Positions 11,661-22,649 of a stretch of 64,000 nucleotides of DNA are shown piece by piece (position 1 is the stretch's first letter; every line of letters begins with the position of its first letter). This stretch comes from Porodaedalea pini (lineage: Eukaryota > Basidiomycota > Agaricomycetes > Hymenochaetales > Hymenochaetaceae). The DNA lies in the NCBI GenBank assembly GCA_002794775.1, contig NBAY01000039.1, positions 124,001 to 188,000 on the forward strand. The letters run 5' to 3'. The notes under the pieces were generated by a model. It was given only the letters and a program-made list of their open reading frames with translations. It was not told where the DNA came from and did no database searches. The position numbers and the translations under genes were made by a program.

Positions 11661-13505
11661 TTTTCTATTTTCTTCTTGGTGTCCCAAGTAATTACATGTG
11701 ATTGTAGTTCTGGTAATGTCTGACAAGAATCATGGAGAATTACAATCTCCATAAGTCTTGTGAGCTTTGACAATTATTACGAGCCTTGTAAGAAGCGCCG
11801 ACCAGTGTAATGGCGTACAATATTACCCACAAGGCTTGCATATAATTTACATATTTCATTTCTTACAATTAAATGTATGCAAATGTAATATTTGTCTTGT
11901 TTTCGTGATGTCGATTCCAGTGCCTGGAATACGAACAGTTAGATTAGGCGTTTAGTTAGACGGGGTCAGCACGCACCTAAGTCAATGACATTCCCCATGA
12001 AGTTCGGCCAGAATTTCTTCTTGTCGAGCTTGATAACGCAAACATCCTTGGTGTAGCCGTGAGGGGCATTAAGGCCAGTGATCGGAGGTGCCCAGACAAC
12101 CTGTCCAATGATGCGGTTGTTCACCTCGGACCAGTCCTTCTTCATCGTGACGAAGAACGCCTTGAGGGCCTCGATCGCCTCTTTTTTCTTCCTCACGTCT
12201 TCTTCGGTGGCCGCCAGGTCTATTGCCGCTTGCTCGTTACCGGCATCGGCCTTCCTCTGGTACGACGCAGCGCGCTTCTCCAAGATGGTGACGGTCTTGT
12301 TAAGGTTACCGATTTTGGCCTGAATGGATGCCAGAAAGTCGGCGAAAGCTCTGTTGCCCATGAGGACGACCTCCTTCTTGGGCCCGGCTAGGTAGGTGCA
12401 GTCAGAATTGCGCTCATCTTCTCAAGGAAATGAACGTACCGACGTAAGTGTAAGAACGATTGCCTTGGTCTGCGGGAAACAGCACATGGCGTGCCGTAAC
12501 GCCGTAGAGATCATTACCGAATTGGAAATAGAAGCCTAACGTCCCTTGCATGTTCAGCGTCTTCAAGCCGGCGACGGGCAGGCCAAGTGCGGTGGTGACC
12601 CAATCTATGACGTCCTTGAGGGGATGGAGATCGTTGACGGGTGCCAACAGCTCGGGTCCAGTGAGAGGCTGGGCCACCGATTCACGATACGCCACGTCGA
12701 TGTCGTGAATGTCTTGTTGCTCGAGGAGTTGGAGGATGTCCTGAGAGGACTCGAACGCGGCGTCGCCGGTGGTACTGTCTGGCAGCACTCCAACCCAGAT
12801 CGTGACGCGACTGGTAACTGTCTCTTTGTCGCCGTCCGTGTTCTGCTCGTCCCACCTGAAGCGGGCGAGGTCGACAGAGGTAAGCTGGATATCTCGATTG
12901 TCGAGGAGTTTAACAACCTTGGAATGAATATCAGTCCACAGAATGCTACGCTTCGAGAAGGTCACGAACCTCCTCACGAATAGTGGCCCAAAGGTTGTCC
13001 TGGCCCAGTTTGTTGTGGTCGTTGACGCCAAGAAGCTGCATAACGCGAGGGTCGTGCTCTGGCCCAGTAGGTGGCGTAAAGACATCCGTAGACGTCCTGA
13101 ACACGAGCTTGGGGCCAAGTTGTCTGTTGCCGCGGAGACCGAAGTAATAAAGGTGCTTCTCGAGCTTGGGGACTTCATGTGAGGACTTGGCGGAAGTCAT
13201 GCCGGAGGAATCGTCGTCCTGCCAGAGCCTGATACGCTCGGAGGAGTCGCTGAACCCGGACCTGGACAAAAGACGTTTGGACTGCGCATCGCACTCTTTG
13301 TCGGCGAAGGCCGGGGAATGAACATGCTTATCCCAATTATCGACTAGAATGGTATACGAGCGGGTCAGTATAGAAGAAACCCAATAAAATGTAAAAAGAA
13401 CACGCTTAATGGTTCTTCAGACATTAAGAGGCGAGATAATTTGACTGAGGAAGTCCATTAATATTGAGTGAGTTGAGCACTTCACCCCTTCAAGCGGACC
13501 TACAG

Positions 13506-14378
13506 TAAGTGACTGGGCTTTTGCATTAAGTGGGAAGGGGTACTATATGTGAATGATCTGTGCCTTGACATCTGCTTGTTTGCTACCGTCGTCTTGCTAA
13601 TCGCTCTATGTTTTCCTACTGGGTAGTGGTGTTTGTATTTGATGTTTGGACTTGAAATGATATGTTGCTTTTGTTTGGTGCATTCGAGGGAGATGAGCTA
13701 TGTAATCGCACTTTTACTTTGCAACTCTTAGTCTGCAAAAACTTGCATTTGACTCCTTGGGACTCAACCACTCTGAAAGCGATGCAGAAATTAAACTCAT
13801 TCAATATGTACATACCACAAAGCTGCAGTACTATCATGAAAATTGTCAGATCTGCTGCTCTAAAATACATTGCGGCTGTACTATCAGATGCCCCCTACCC
13901 TCGTTCCAACATGCGAAGTATGCTATGCAAAGTATGCTAAAGGCTCAAGCCATATCGTTTGCGATTAGTCCATGTTGAGAGTATCTTAATACCAAACCGA
14001 ACCAACAAGCCATCAACGCGACGAGATCAACTACGACCTGTCCTGTCGCGATCCCGGCTCGCCTTCGTATCAACTCGTACATACTCCGTCTCCCCACTCT
14101 CACCCTCACCGTCCTTGCGTGCGCGTACGTACGCATCACCGAGAATCTGCAGTGCGAGCGCACGAAGGTGTCGCTGCTTCGGCGAAAGCGTTGGGTTCGC
14201 GAGGACGCGATCACACGTTTCGCGCAGCACGCTCTCGATCTCGAGCTTCGCGCCCTTGAAGAGCGCCTGGAGGCCCTTCTCTGCCGCCGACTCCTCAAGA
14301 CGCTTCTTCTCTTCTGGATTCAGGTTTCCCGCCTTTTCCGCAGCCTGGATCTGGTCGAAGACGCTCTTGAGCTCGATT
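13506..14378. repeat. Segmental duplication, copy B (parent side)
   Basis: An 873-bp block nearly identical to 7545-8415. Here it joins seamlessly with the rest of the DnaJ gene, so this is probably the source locus for the DnaJ part. The two copies are in direct orientation about 6 kb apart, with the decayed protease gene and its insertion between them. Confidence 0.95.
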
Positions 14379-15683
14379 GCGGATTTGAGAGTCGAGAACC
14401 TGTATGCCAGATAGGAAGAGTCAGTTTAGATATCTTAATCGAGTGGATTACTAGTGCTCACGTTTCCGAGAATACGTGGTATTTGCCCTGCACGTTATGC
14501 AGCCAACCACCGACGCCAAGGAATGTCTGACTTGAAGCAAGGTAATGTCTTGCTTTCGCAGAGTAGGTAAATCCAATTGCGTGTAAAAGCTCGAGTCCAT
14601 AGCTCTCTTTCTTGAGCTCTCTGTAGCAACATAGCATCATTAGGCGAGGTCAAGGAGAGCCAAAGCTGCACGCACTCTGCCTCGAGTTCGCAAATGATCC
14701 GCCAGCTCTCCGTAACATCTCGGTCGTTCGGCCCAGTAGCGGACTCGGTGAATATGCTGAGCTTGCGTTCTAGCTCTTCGACAAGCTTCTTGACCCTAGC
14801 TTCTCGCGCGGCCGCTTTCTAAACGATTCTCAGCATCGATGTTGAATCTAGAACGTCTAACGCACCTCAGCCGCCACCTTTCGCGCTTTCTCTTCCCTCT
14901 TCGCCTTCTCTTCGGGACTCAATATCTCGTTCCCCTTCTCATCCCTAAGACGCTTCTTCCCACTTTCGCCTTCGTTCTCTTCGTGCTCATCGGCCTCTTG
15001 AAGCGCAGCCTTCATCTCCTTTCCCAGACTGATTTCGCCGATGAGAGGCACGAAGCGTTCGCCACCGAAGATTGCGGAGAAGACTTCTTCTGGGTCGACG
15101 AAGCCACCCTCGGGCGCACTCTCCTTCGAGCCAAATTCATTGTACTTCCTTCGTAACGTCGGGTCCGAAAGAGTTTGGTACGCAATCGCGATCTCTTTGA
15201 ATCGCTCTTCCGCAGTCGGGTCGTCGCGGTTCTTGTCCGGGTGGTGTTTAATAGCGAGTCTTCCTGGAAGATCCATGATTATGCTGTTTCAATCAAGAAC
15301 AATGCTATTTTGGGTCACATACTGTACGCTTTCTTGATATCGTCGTCTGTCGCAGTGACAGATACTCCAAGAATCTCGTAGTACGCAGTTTCGAGCGGGT
15401 TGTCCTGCGTCCCAATCTTGCGTCCTCTCCTGCCTCCTAAGGGGTTGGATGTCTCATTCGGTCCAGAGTTCTGTTGACTATTGTTGCCGCGATTATTTTG
15501 CTCTAGGGGTTTGAATGGATAGTTCATGACGCCTTGGCATTTGAAGCATCGGACAGGCAGCACCGTGCCAGGAGCTGGCTGAGGTTCTGGAATGGGAAAC
15601 TCGAGCTGAACGCTGCATCGTGAGCATTTCGACTGAATATGAGGATAGATGGGTCGAGACGGTAGAACGGGATAGGAGCTCAT
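14027..15683 (-). CDS. DnaJ / DnaJ-X domain co-chaperone (CAJ1/DJP1-like)
   Basis: Hsp40-type co-chaperone that would stimulate an Hsp70 ATPase. Exons on the minus strand: 15683-15323, 15263-14866, 14818-14676, 14620-14462 and 14399-14027, giving 477 residues with all junctions in frame. The N-terminal 90 residues hold two Cys pairs (CSRC and CFKC), possibly a zinc ribbon. A J domain follows: YYEILGVS, then the HPD motif in AIKHHPDKN. Then come a charged stretch (EEKAKREEKARK) and a DnaJ-X region with GVGGWLHNVQGKYH and ESVLRETCDRVL. The C terminus is YVRVDTKAS followed by a basic end. The DnaJ-X combination suggests similarity to yeast Caj1 and Djp1, the latter involved in peroxisomal import. 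The gene is divergent from ArgRS, with start codons about 375 bp apart. Confidence 0.9.
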
Positions 15684-15938
15684 TATCGTTGGTAGGTATC
15701 GTCAAGATAGAGGTATGGATTCGTGGTCACTTGTGCACTGCCGGCACCGCGCGGCGGGCTCTGTCGGACACGCCTTTATGAAAGTGGTGTCGTAACTGCG
15801 ACTCTTTTGCAAAACTAAGTCAAAAGTAATCAAGCTGAGAGCGAGATGTAGTAGTACTAGTAGTAGTACAAAGTTGTTCAAGGACTTTGGCTCGACGCTG
15901 TTGAACACAGAAGTGCCACACGTGCTTCACTGAGTTTC

Positions 15939-15974
15939 TTAAGGTTCCTTTCAGGTTAAACCTTGGAACCTTAA
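15939..15974. promoter_or_regulatory. Nested palindrome in the DnaJ-ArgRS divergent promoter
   Basis: TTAAGGTTCC at 15939-15948 is matched by GGAACCTTAA at 15965-15974, a perfect 10-bp inverted repeat. Its spacer holds a second palindrome, AGGTTAAACCT, at 15953-15963. It lies in the roughly 300-bp region between the two divergent coding regions and could be a transcription-factor site controlling both. No known factor is assigned. Confidence 0.45.
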
Positions 15975-16058
15975 TGTCACATGCACTCCATTTGGATAAA
16001 CGCGTCACAGCCCACGCACATTTTTCGCATCGAGTCAGTGACTCGAAAACCCGCCTAT

Positions 16059-18278
16059 ATGCGCTTGTGGCCTTTCCCCCTCTCCCGCATACCATCTGCA
16101 TACGTGTTTCGCAGGCCGTCTGCTTGCAAAATCTCTCCACTCGCCAAAGGATCAGGATTTGTGTGAGTTACTTTCTATACTTCTGTGTGTAACGCGTCTC
16201 ATGTCTCTGCACGCAGCTCGACTATGACCTTAGCAGAACTCCCGCGACTGCCTGGCACAGATTTTGAGCGATGCAAGCTCGATGTCTTCCGAACAGCTGC
16301 TGCTGTACACATTTCAAAAGCCCTGGAAATTCCGGTCGAAACTGCGTTCCCCGGCATTGACCTCGGCAAGAAGGCAGACTTCACCGTGGCGGTCCCGCGA
16401 TTTCGTCTCAAGGCCAAGCCCGCAGATCTCGTGGCGAAGGTGGTAGACAATGTGAGTAACTATCTGCTATACCGTGATTGCACTCTCAAAGTCCACAGTT
16501 TCAACCAGATGAGCTGATTGAACGCGTCACCTCCGACGGTGTTTTCGTCCACTTCTTCGCCCGAACCACCACCCTGGCTCGCCTCACCCTCGATCAAATC
16601 AGTGAGTTATCGAAACCAACAGAAAAGTATCCGGACGGCGCGTACGGTACAAACACGACGGGCGTAGGGAAGAAGATTATCATCGAATTCAGTAGTCCTA
16701 ATATCGCAAAACCTTTCCATGCTGGACACTTACGAAGTACGATCATTGGGACATTCCTTGGAAATTTGTTTGAGACATGTGGTTGGGAGGTCATTCGATT
16801 TAACTAGTAAGCTACCTACTAACTTTCTGTCTCGCATGGACTTATGAGGGTAAAGCTTGGGTGATTGGGGTAAACAATTTGGTTTGCTTGCTGTAGGCTT
16901 CGAACGATATGGCTCAGAGGAAAAACTGCAAGAAAACGCGATCATGCACCTCTTCAACGTGTATGTTGCTATCAACAAGGATGCAAAGGCAGAGGAGGAG
17001 CGTGGCGGTCCAGAAGAGACGAACGAGAAGGCCAAAGCTGTATTCCGCGCAATGGAAGATGGTGACGAGCAGACGCTGGCTCTATGGCGTCGATTCCGCG
17101 ACCTCTCGATCAAAGCATACGAAAAAGTGTACGCGCGTCTGAACGTTCGCTTCGATGTGTATTCGGGCGAGTCTCAGGTTGAAACGGCGCAGATCCATGC
17201 GGCGATTGAAAAGCTTAAGCAGAAGAAGCTCGTCACCACGAAGACAAAGGATGAGAGTCGGGTAGGCAAGGATAAATTCCGCGAGGAGCAGAAGGATGCC
17301 AATGTTGAGGACGTAACGGAACAGGTGGGGGACATGAAGGTGGAGGACCAGACCGGTCTTGCGCTTGCAGTCGACCTGAATAAGTGGAAACTTGGGAAGC
17401 CCGTCGTTCAGAAGGCCGACGGTACGACTATTTACGTCGTGCGCGACATCGCAGGCGCAATTCAGCGTTATGAGACCTACAAATTCGATAAGATGATCTA
17501 CGTCATTGGCGACCAGCAGGACCTGCACGTTGCGCAATTTTTCAAAATTCTCGCCCTGATGGAGGAGCCGTTTGTCGACAGCCTTGAGCATGTCAACTTC
17601 GGGCGTGTGAACGGCATGAGCACGCGCCGAGGCGAAGTTAAGTTCCTCGACGAGATCCTCGACATGGCGAAGGAGGCAATGATGACGCAGATGAAGAACA
17701 ACGAGGAGAAGTTCAAAGCCGTTGAAGACCCAGAAGAGACGAGTGACCAGATCGGTATGACCTGCGTTAAGATCCAAGACATGCAGTCGAAGCGTGTTAT
17801 TTCGTACAACTTCGACCCTGCGCGTATGACCTCCTGGGATGGCGATACGGGTGCTTATCTGCAGTACGCACATGTTCGTCTATGCTCCGTCACGCGGAAG
17901 GTCGCGCACCAGGTTGTCCTCTGCGAAGATGTTTCGCAGATCAATGTTGATCTCCTTACGGAGCTCAAAGCGCGGGAAATTATCTACATGCTCGCAACAT
18001 ACCCGGATGTTGTGCGCGCCGCTTTCAAAACGTATGAGCCGAGTACGATCGTCTCGTACTGCTTCAGGTATGTGTATTATCTTTCATAACAAATTCCTAC
18101 AACTCTGACGTCCCTTTCTAGGCTCAGTCACTTAATAAGCTCTGCTTGGGAGACGCTTATCGTCATGAATCAGGAGCAGGAGATTGCACAGGCGCGATTA
18201 TACCTCTTCACCTGTGCCCGACAGGTTCTTTCCAGCGCGATGCGTCTTCTCTCACTGACGCCCCTCGAACGGATGTAA
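16059..18278 (+). CDS. Arginyl-tRNA synthetase, possibly dual-targeted
   Basis: Class I aminoacyl-tRNA synthetase that charges tRNA-Arg. Exons: 16059-16162, 16217-16451, 16499-16806, 16856-18067 and 18122-18278. Motifs include the N-terminal Add1-type domain, the HIGH signature as [22 protein letters not shown], the KMSKS equivalent [14 protein letters not shown], and the anticodon-binding end [20 protein letters not shown]. The short first exon begins [20 protein letters not shown]. It is rich in Arg and Ser, has no acidic residue, and looks like a mitochondrial presequence. An in-frame ATG at 16224 in exon 2 would give a cytosolic form ([11 protein letters not shown]). A further in-frame ATG exists at 15981. 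The four introns are 54, 47, 49 and 54 nt. That one gene serves both compartments is inference. Confidence 0.93.
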
Positions 18279-18543
18279 TCCCAATTCATACTCTATATCA
18301 TTGCGATCCCCTCTCCTCTACGCGTAGACTTCTACTCGATTGTAATAGTTATAGACTGCTGATATGTACAGGATGTATTACGATATCAAAATGGCCAGAT
18401 AGCGCCTCCGCAACTTGAAAATGTGTGATGAGCTGTCGGCAATGGAACAAATTCGGAAGGTGTGAGTCATCCGCGTTTCGACTCACCGAGTCACGAAATG
18501 TGCTGTCGATGGCAAGCGGACATCACTTTCTTTCTTCATCGCC

Positions 18544-20217
18544 ATGTCTGCAAACGCGACACCTGAAGAGCGTTTCGACCTCATAACAAGACGGCTGCAG
18601 GAGGTACTAGGTGGTGACGCCATCAAGGCCATCTTGGCAGAGGGTCGCCATCCAAAATGCTATTGGGGTGCGTGAAATAGTGTTGTCGGTTGTATGCGCT
18701 GCATTCATGAGATGTTTGGTCATAGGTACTGCACCAACGGGTCGACGTGAGTATCTGAAACTATCTGGTGTTGTGTGATGGGAATGTTGAGGAAAGAGTT
18801 CTGAATGAAAGCACACATTGGCTACTTCGTACCATTGACGAAGATTGCCGATTTCTTGAGGGCGGGCGTTGAGGTCGGTAGACTGCCTTATAGACTGTGG
18901 AGTCACTCTGATCATTTCTAGTAGGTAACCGTTTTGTACGCAGGTTAGTTTCTACTGATTTTAAGAAGACGATGGACTGACGTGCAGCGCCAGACATTCA
19001 CGCGTTCCTCGACAACCTCAAGGCGCCGCTCGAGCTTGTGTCGCATCGCACAAAGTACTATCAACATATTCTTCTCGCTGTGTTTCAATCACTAGGCATC
19101 CCGACGTCGAAGCTGCGCTTCGTTGAGGGCTCGTCTTATCAGCTGTCGAAGGAATACAACATGGACAATTACCGCCTCGCTGCGATCGTCACCGAGCATG
19201 ACGCAAAGAAGGCTGGCGCAGAAGTCGTGAAACAGGTTGAGAGCCCGCTCCTCAGTGGATTACTCTACCCAGGGCTTCAGGCTCTGGATGAACAGTACCT
19301 CGGGTGCGATTTCCAGTTCGGTGGCGTAGATCAGGTATGTCACGCTTCATACCTCAGATCGCGAAGTAGCTTACCATTTCATCTACGAAAGCGGAAAATA
19401 TTTACCTTCGCTGAGCTGTACCTCCCGCGATTGGGATATGCAAAGCGCGCACACTTCATGAACGCGATGGTACCAGGACTCGCTGGTGGCAAGATGTCCT
19501 CTTCAGACCCGAACTCAAAGATCGATTTCCTCGACCCACCCACTATCATCAAGAAGAAGGTCAAAGCAGCGTTCTGCGAGCCAGGAAATGTCACGGAGAA
19601 TGGGCTCCTCGCATTCGCTAAGGCCGTGCTTATCCCGATCAGCCAGTTGCGCATTGAGCGAGTCACAGGCGCGGACGCCGTGCTTGAGGCTGGGCTCGGT
19701 GATCAATCGCCCTTTACTGCAGAGGGTGCTCCTGAGGGCACGGTGTTCAGCGTCGTTCGTCCAGAGAAGTTCGGTGGTCCTGCTCACTACGCAACGTACG
19801 AGGAACTCGAACGCGACTTTGCGGAGGAAAAAATCCATCCCGGCGACCTGAAAGGTGCAGTTGGCGATGCAATTACGCGTTTGCTCGCCCCTATCCAGGA
19901 GCTCTACGCGCAGGATACAGAGTGGCAAGAGATCACCGCGCTTGCGTATCCCGACCCGAATGCTAAGAAAGACATTAAGAAGAAGGTCTGTATATAGTGT
20001 GTTGCATTACGCTCTTATAATGCTGACTTCTTGCTACATACAGGATAAGAAAAAACAAAACCATCCCCCACCGGCAGCTGGTACTAATAATACCGTTCCT
20101 GAGCCCCCAGCAGCATCGGAGAACAAGGTAGACGTTACCAAGCACGAAGTTACGGAGGAAAAGACCAATTCCTCGGTAGAACCACCAAAAGAACCAAACG
20201 GTGCAGGCGCAGCATAA
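18544..20217 (+). CDS. Cytosolic tyrosyl-tRNA synthetase
   Basis: Class I synthetase that charges tRNA-Tyr, eukaryotic/archaeal type. Exons: 18544-18667, 18726-18746, 18812-18873, 18925-18943, 18988-19334, 19392-19985 and 20044-20217, giving 446 residues with every junction in frame. Exons 2 and 4 are micro-exons of 21 and 19 nt. Joining exons 2 and 3 creates the HIGH-type motif TAPTGRPHIGYFVP. The KMSKS loop is present as [17 protein letters not shown], and the tyrosine pocket has DFQFGGVDQ. The C-terminal roughly 60 residues are Lys/Pro/Glu-rich low-complexity sequence, encoded mainly by the last exon, with no EMAP-II-like domain. It follows ArgRS on the same strand after about 265 bp and converges with the next gene. 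Confidence 0.95.
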
Positions 20218-20503
20218 TATGAGCATCATTGAGGTACTGTACTGTATGGGACGTTTGGATAGATGGGCACAAAGGCAGTTAAATATCTGTATAATTTTCG
20301 TTGCTCTATGATTCGTTACAGGGTGGTTTGAGAACAACTACGACAGAGCAACAATGACCGGAGAGTCTGAGAGCATAGTACGATAACTATATGTGGAGAT
20401 GATGTTATACCGAAACAAAGAAATGACAGCACAATTCCGCTTCTATCTCGAGGTATCCAACGAAACGTATGTCGACAGTGCAAGTCCTGGGGAGATGTCG
20501 ACG

Positions 20504-21635
20504 TTATGGGAACGATGTCTCGCTGCTGGGAATATAAATCAACTCTCTAATGTACGAACACATCGTCTGAAGCAAGAGAGTTCTTTTACCTGTTTGCCAG
20601 TACCAAGCAGCCCAACCGAGGCTGACGACGCCGAAAGTCACAGTAGTCGCCAAGCGAAGGACATGTGAGAGAATAGCATGAACAAAATGCTGAGGCTGTA
20701 TGCTTCCATCGTCGAAGTTCCCGAGGACTTTATTGGGTGGCAATACGACCGAAAAGATTATGTGCTCCAAAGTGCAAAGCGTATACAAGTGCACCGCGAT
20801 AAAAGTAGTCAAGTTGGTGACCTTGACAAGAACGCCCCATGAATAAAAGAATATTTCGAGTAATCTTTACAAGGACGCCACCTTATCTCGTACACCAGAG
20901 AGCTCCGCGCGACTGTAAACATCTGCGACCATCACACAAACAAGTATATCGGTACAGAACCACATTCCGAGGAGAACATAGTGTGCAATTTCGAAGTGCG
21001 ACCAGGTAGTATTGTTATGTCGAATAACCGCTGATGAAGAGTTGCCTGTCGTAATCGTATCCTGACTTCCTAATCCAATTTCTGCGGCCACTGCGATGCC
21101 GCCTGCGACAGTGCATGCACTAAAGAGGAGCACAGCCCAAGCAAATAGGACCGAAAAGGCTAAGCGTGACGTCTTTTGTAGATTGTCAGGGTATGCGGCG
21201 TGCTTCAGCCTGTCGAGCAAGATCTGGACGAGTGAAAGAAAGAGCAACGACAATGCCCAATCTTCGAAGAGCCCCGAAAACGCATAAGGTATGCGCTCGT
21301 GTACATTGTCGACCATGTACTTCAAATTGATGGCTAGATAGACTATCATGACGGTGGTCTGCAAGAAAGAAGAAATGTATGCAGAGAAGAGCGCAAGAGC
21401 AGGTGTCCTTAATATGGACTTGTGGAGAGAACTGAGACTGACGACGGCCAAAACGAGATAGACGAGGTTGAAGACGCTCCACAACGTTATGTCCGCCTAT
21501 CATATACAGCAGTGCAGTGAGGATGGTCAGTGATTATGTATCGCGAGCCATGACTGCAAGACTTACAATGAGCAAGGATTTGTTCTTCGTAGGTCCCGCC
21601 GAAGTAGGAGACGCGGTTGCTACAAGGGTCGACAT
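20504..21635 (-). CDS. Uncharacterised multi-pass membrane protein
   Basis: Exons on the minus strand: 21635-21567, 21496-20882 and 20821-20504, giving 333 residues. After a short polar N terminus (MSTLVATASPTSAGPTKNK) come about six or seven hydrophobic segments, for example ITLWSVFNLVYLVLAVVSL, then one around LSLLFLSLVQILL, then one around SVLFAWAVLLFSACTVAGG. Potential N-glycosylation sites (GNSS, HNNTT) lie in the longest polar loop. Exon layout and the sequence at the first splice junction match the gene at 28427-29488, so the two are divergent paralogues about 7 kb apart on opposite strands. A receptor-like or transporter role is possible, but I do not recognise the family. The second donor, GTGGCG, is unusual. 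Confidence 0.8.
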
Positions 21636-22649
21636 AATAAAGAACACGCTGCAGGGGGATACTAAGCAGTCGCATTCGCGGGCTTTAAGTAAGCCCAAGA
21701 CAAGCGCCTCACATAGCTTTCCTATGCTCATCTTAGAGCTGATGCACCTTTCATGTTATATAGTAGTCCCTGTACGCTGAGTGATGCGAACACCTTCGCG
21801 CGGTAAGCGCCATATCCGCCCCTATATCTCCCGCTGAGTGTCCGACACCCATTCATCTAGCGCGTCTATCAGTAAGCTGCAAATGAATAGCACGCTTGCA
21901 GAGCCCTGTTTCATAAAGTACTGCAGTATGACCAAGCACCCGCAAAATCAACAGAAGTGTAATGGTTTGTATGTCCTTGGTCATCTCTTCCAATACATCG
22001 GCTTCTTACTTGAGGTCAAAGGTCCGACGAGCGGTCCAGGGCAGACGGAGGAAGCAAAGGTGAAGACGCCATACAGCCTTCCGTGCTTCTCAGGGTATAG
22101 TCGTGCTCAATAATCCATCGAAATCTGCCCCATGGCCACGATTGCGGCATGGTCTGAAGTAGGGCGCTGAGGAGGCCTGATCGCGAGAATGAAACGGCCT
22201 GAATAACCAGAACTTCCAGGGGTTGCACGAATGCAAGAGTCTTCCAAGCGCCTTTCTGTTAGTCTCTTCTAATCCTCCGAGTGAAATATACGCGGCGGAA
22301 AAGGAACTCTCCTTCCAATGTGCTGGAGTAAGTCCGACAAAAGTATATCTCATTCCTGATAATGGCATCAGAGTAACAGAATCAACCACATCTAGTACTC
22401 ACTATCATAATGAACGACATTGCTCTCTTAATATGGCACGAAACGATCCTGCTCTATTCTAAATTAAACTGTAAATAAAGATAGGGCTTTCGCAAACTCG
22501 CGCTTTCTTGCACCAACAGACGACCAAAGGGATCGCAAGCGCTAGCGTTCACATCCTTCTTCGTCTGATTGAGATTTGAACCTTCTGTAAGTGTGAGGGT
22601 ATTTCCAAGACAGAAAAACGCACCATACACAAAGCTCCACACCTGACGA
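21636..22649. other. Gene-free interval
   Basis: About 1 kb lies between the start of the membrane-protein gene and the stop codon of the tafazzin-like gene. No coding motif was found on either strand. It should hold the promoter of the former and the 3' end of the latter. Confidence 0.5.

Larger units (their letters stand above)
9868..11965. mobile_element. 2.1-kb insertion in the protease intron, flanked by a TCAGCAC repeat
   Basis: The 7-bp direct repeat TCAGCAC occurs at 9861-9867 and 11966-11972. Removing one repeat and everything between leaves an intron of 61 nt with a GTGCGT donor, a CTAAT branch-like site and a TAG acceptor, as expected here. Both ends are AT-rich and packed with short motifs such as ACAAGGCT and CTTGTAAG, as in subterminal transposase-binding regions. 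No clear terminal inverted repeat and no transposase are seen. The cargo is a HMG-box gene fragment and a tRNA-like stretch. It could be a gene-capturing non-autonomous DNA transposon or a composite retro-insertion. Confidence 0.65.
9305..13343 (-). pseudogene. Trypsin-like serine protease-like gene, frameshifted and interrupted
   Basis: Coding segments on the minus strand: 13343 to about 12960, about 12955-12440, 12387-11977 and 9810-9305. Catalytic-triad candidates are the His in VTARHVLFP, the Asp in VCVIKLD and the Ser in GGDSGALI. The layout resembles a basidiomycete family of large chymotrypsin-fold proteins of unknown function; that match is from memory. The intron 12439-12388 is a normal 52 nt. 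The last intron (11976-9811) is swollen by a 2.1-kb insertion. Near 12955 the frame after LLEA meets a stop, while the next frame continues with SILWTDIHSK, so one frameshift is needed. No start codon is visible at the 5' end, where an acceptor-like TAG sits at 13344-13346. It is called a pseudogene; an assembly error at the shift is possible. Confidence 0.7.

Noticed and set aside
17082..17873. 263-codon open frame on the minus strand
   Set aside because: It lies wholly antisense to the conserved ArgRS exon and has no motif. The frame is open because of codon bias on the other strand.
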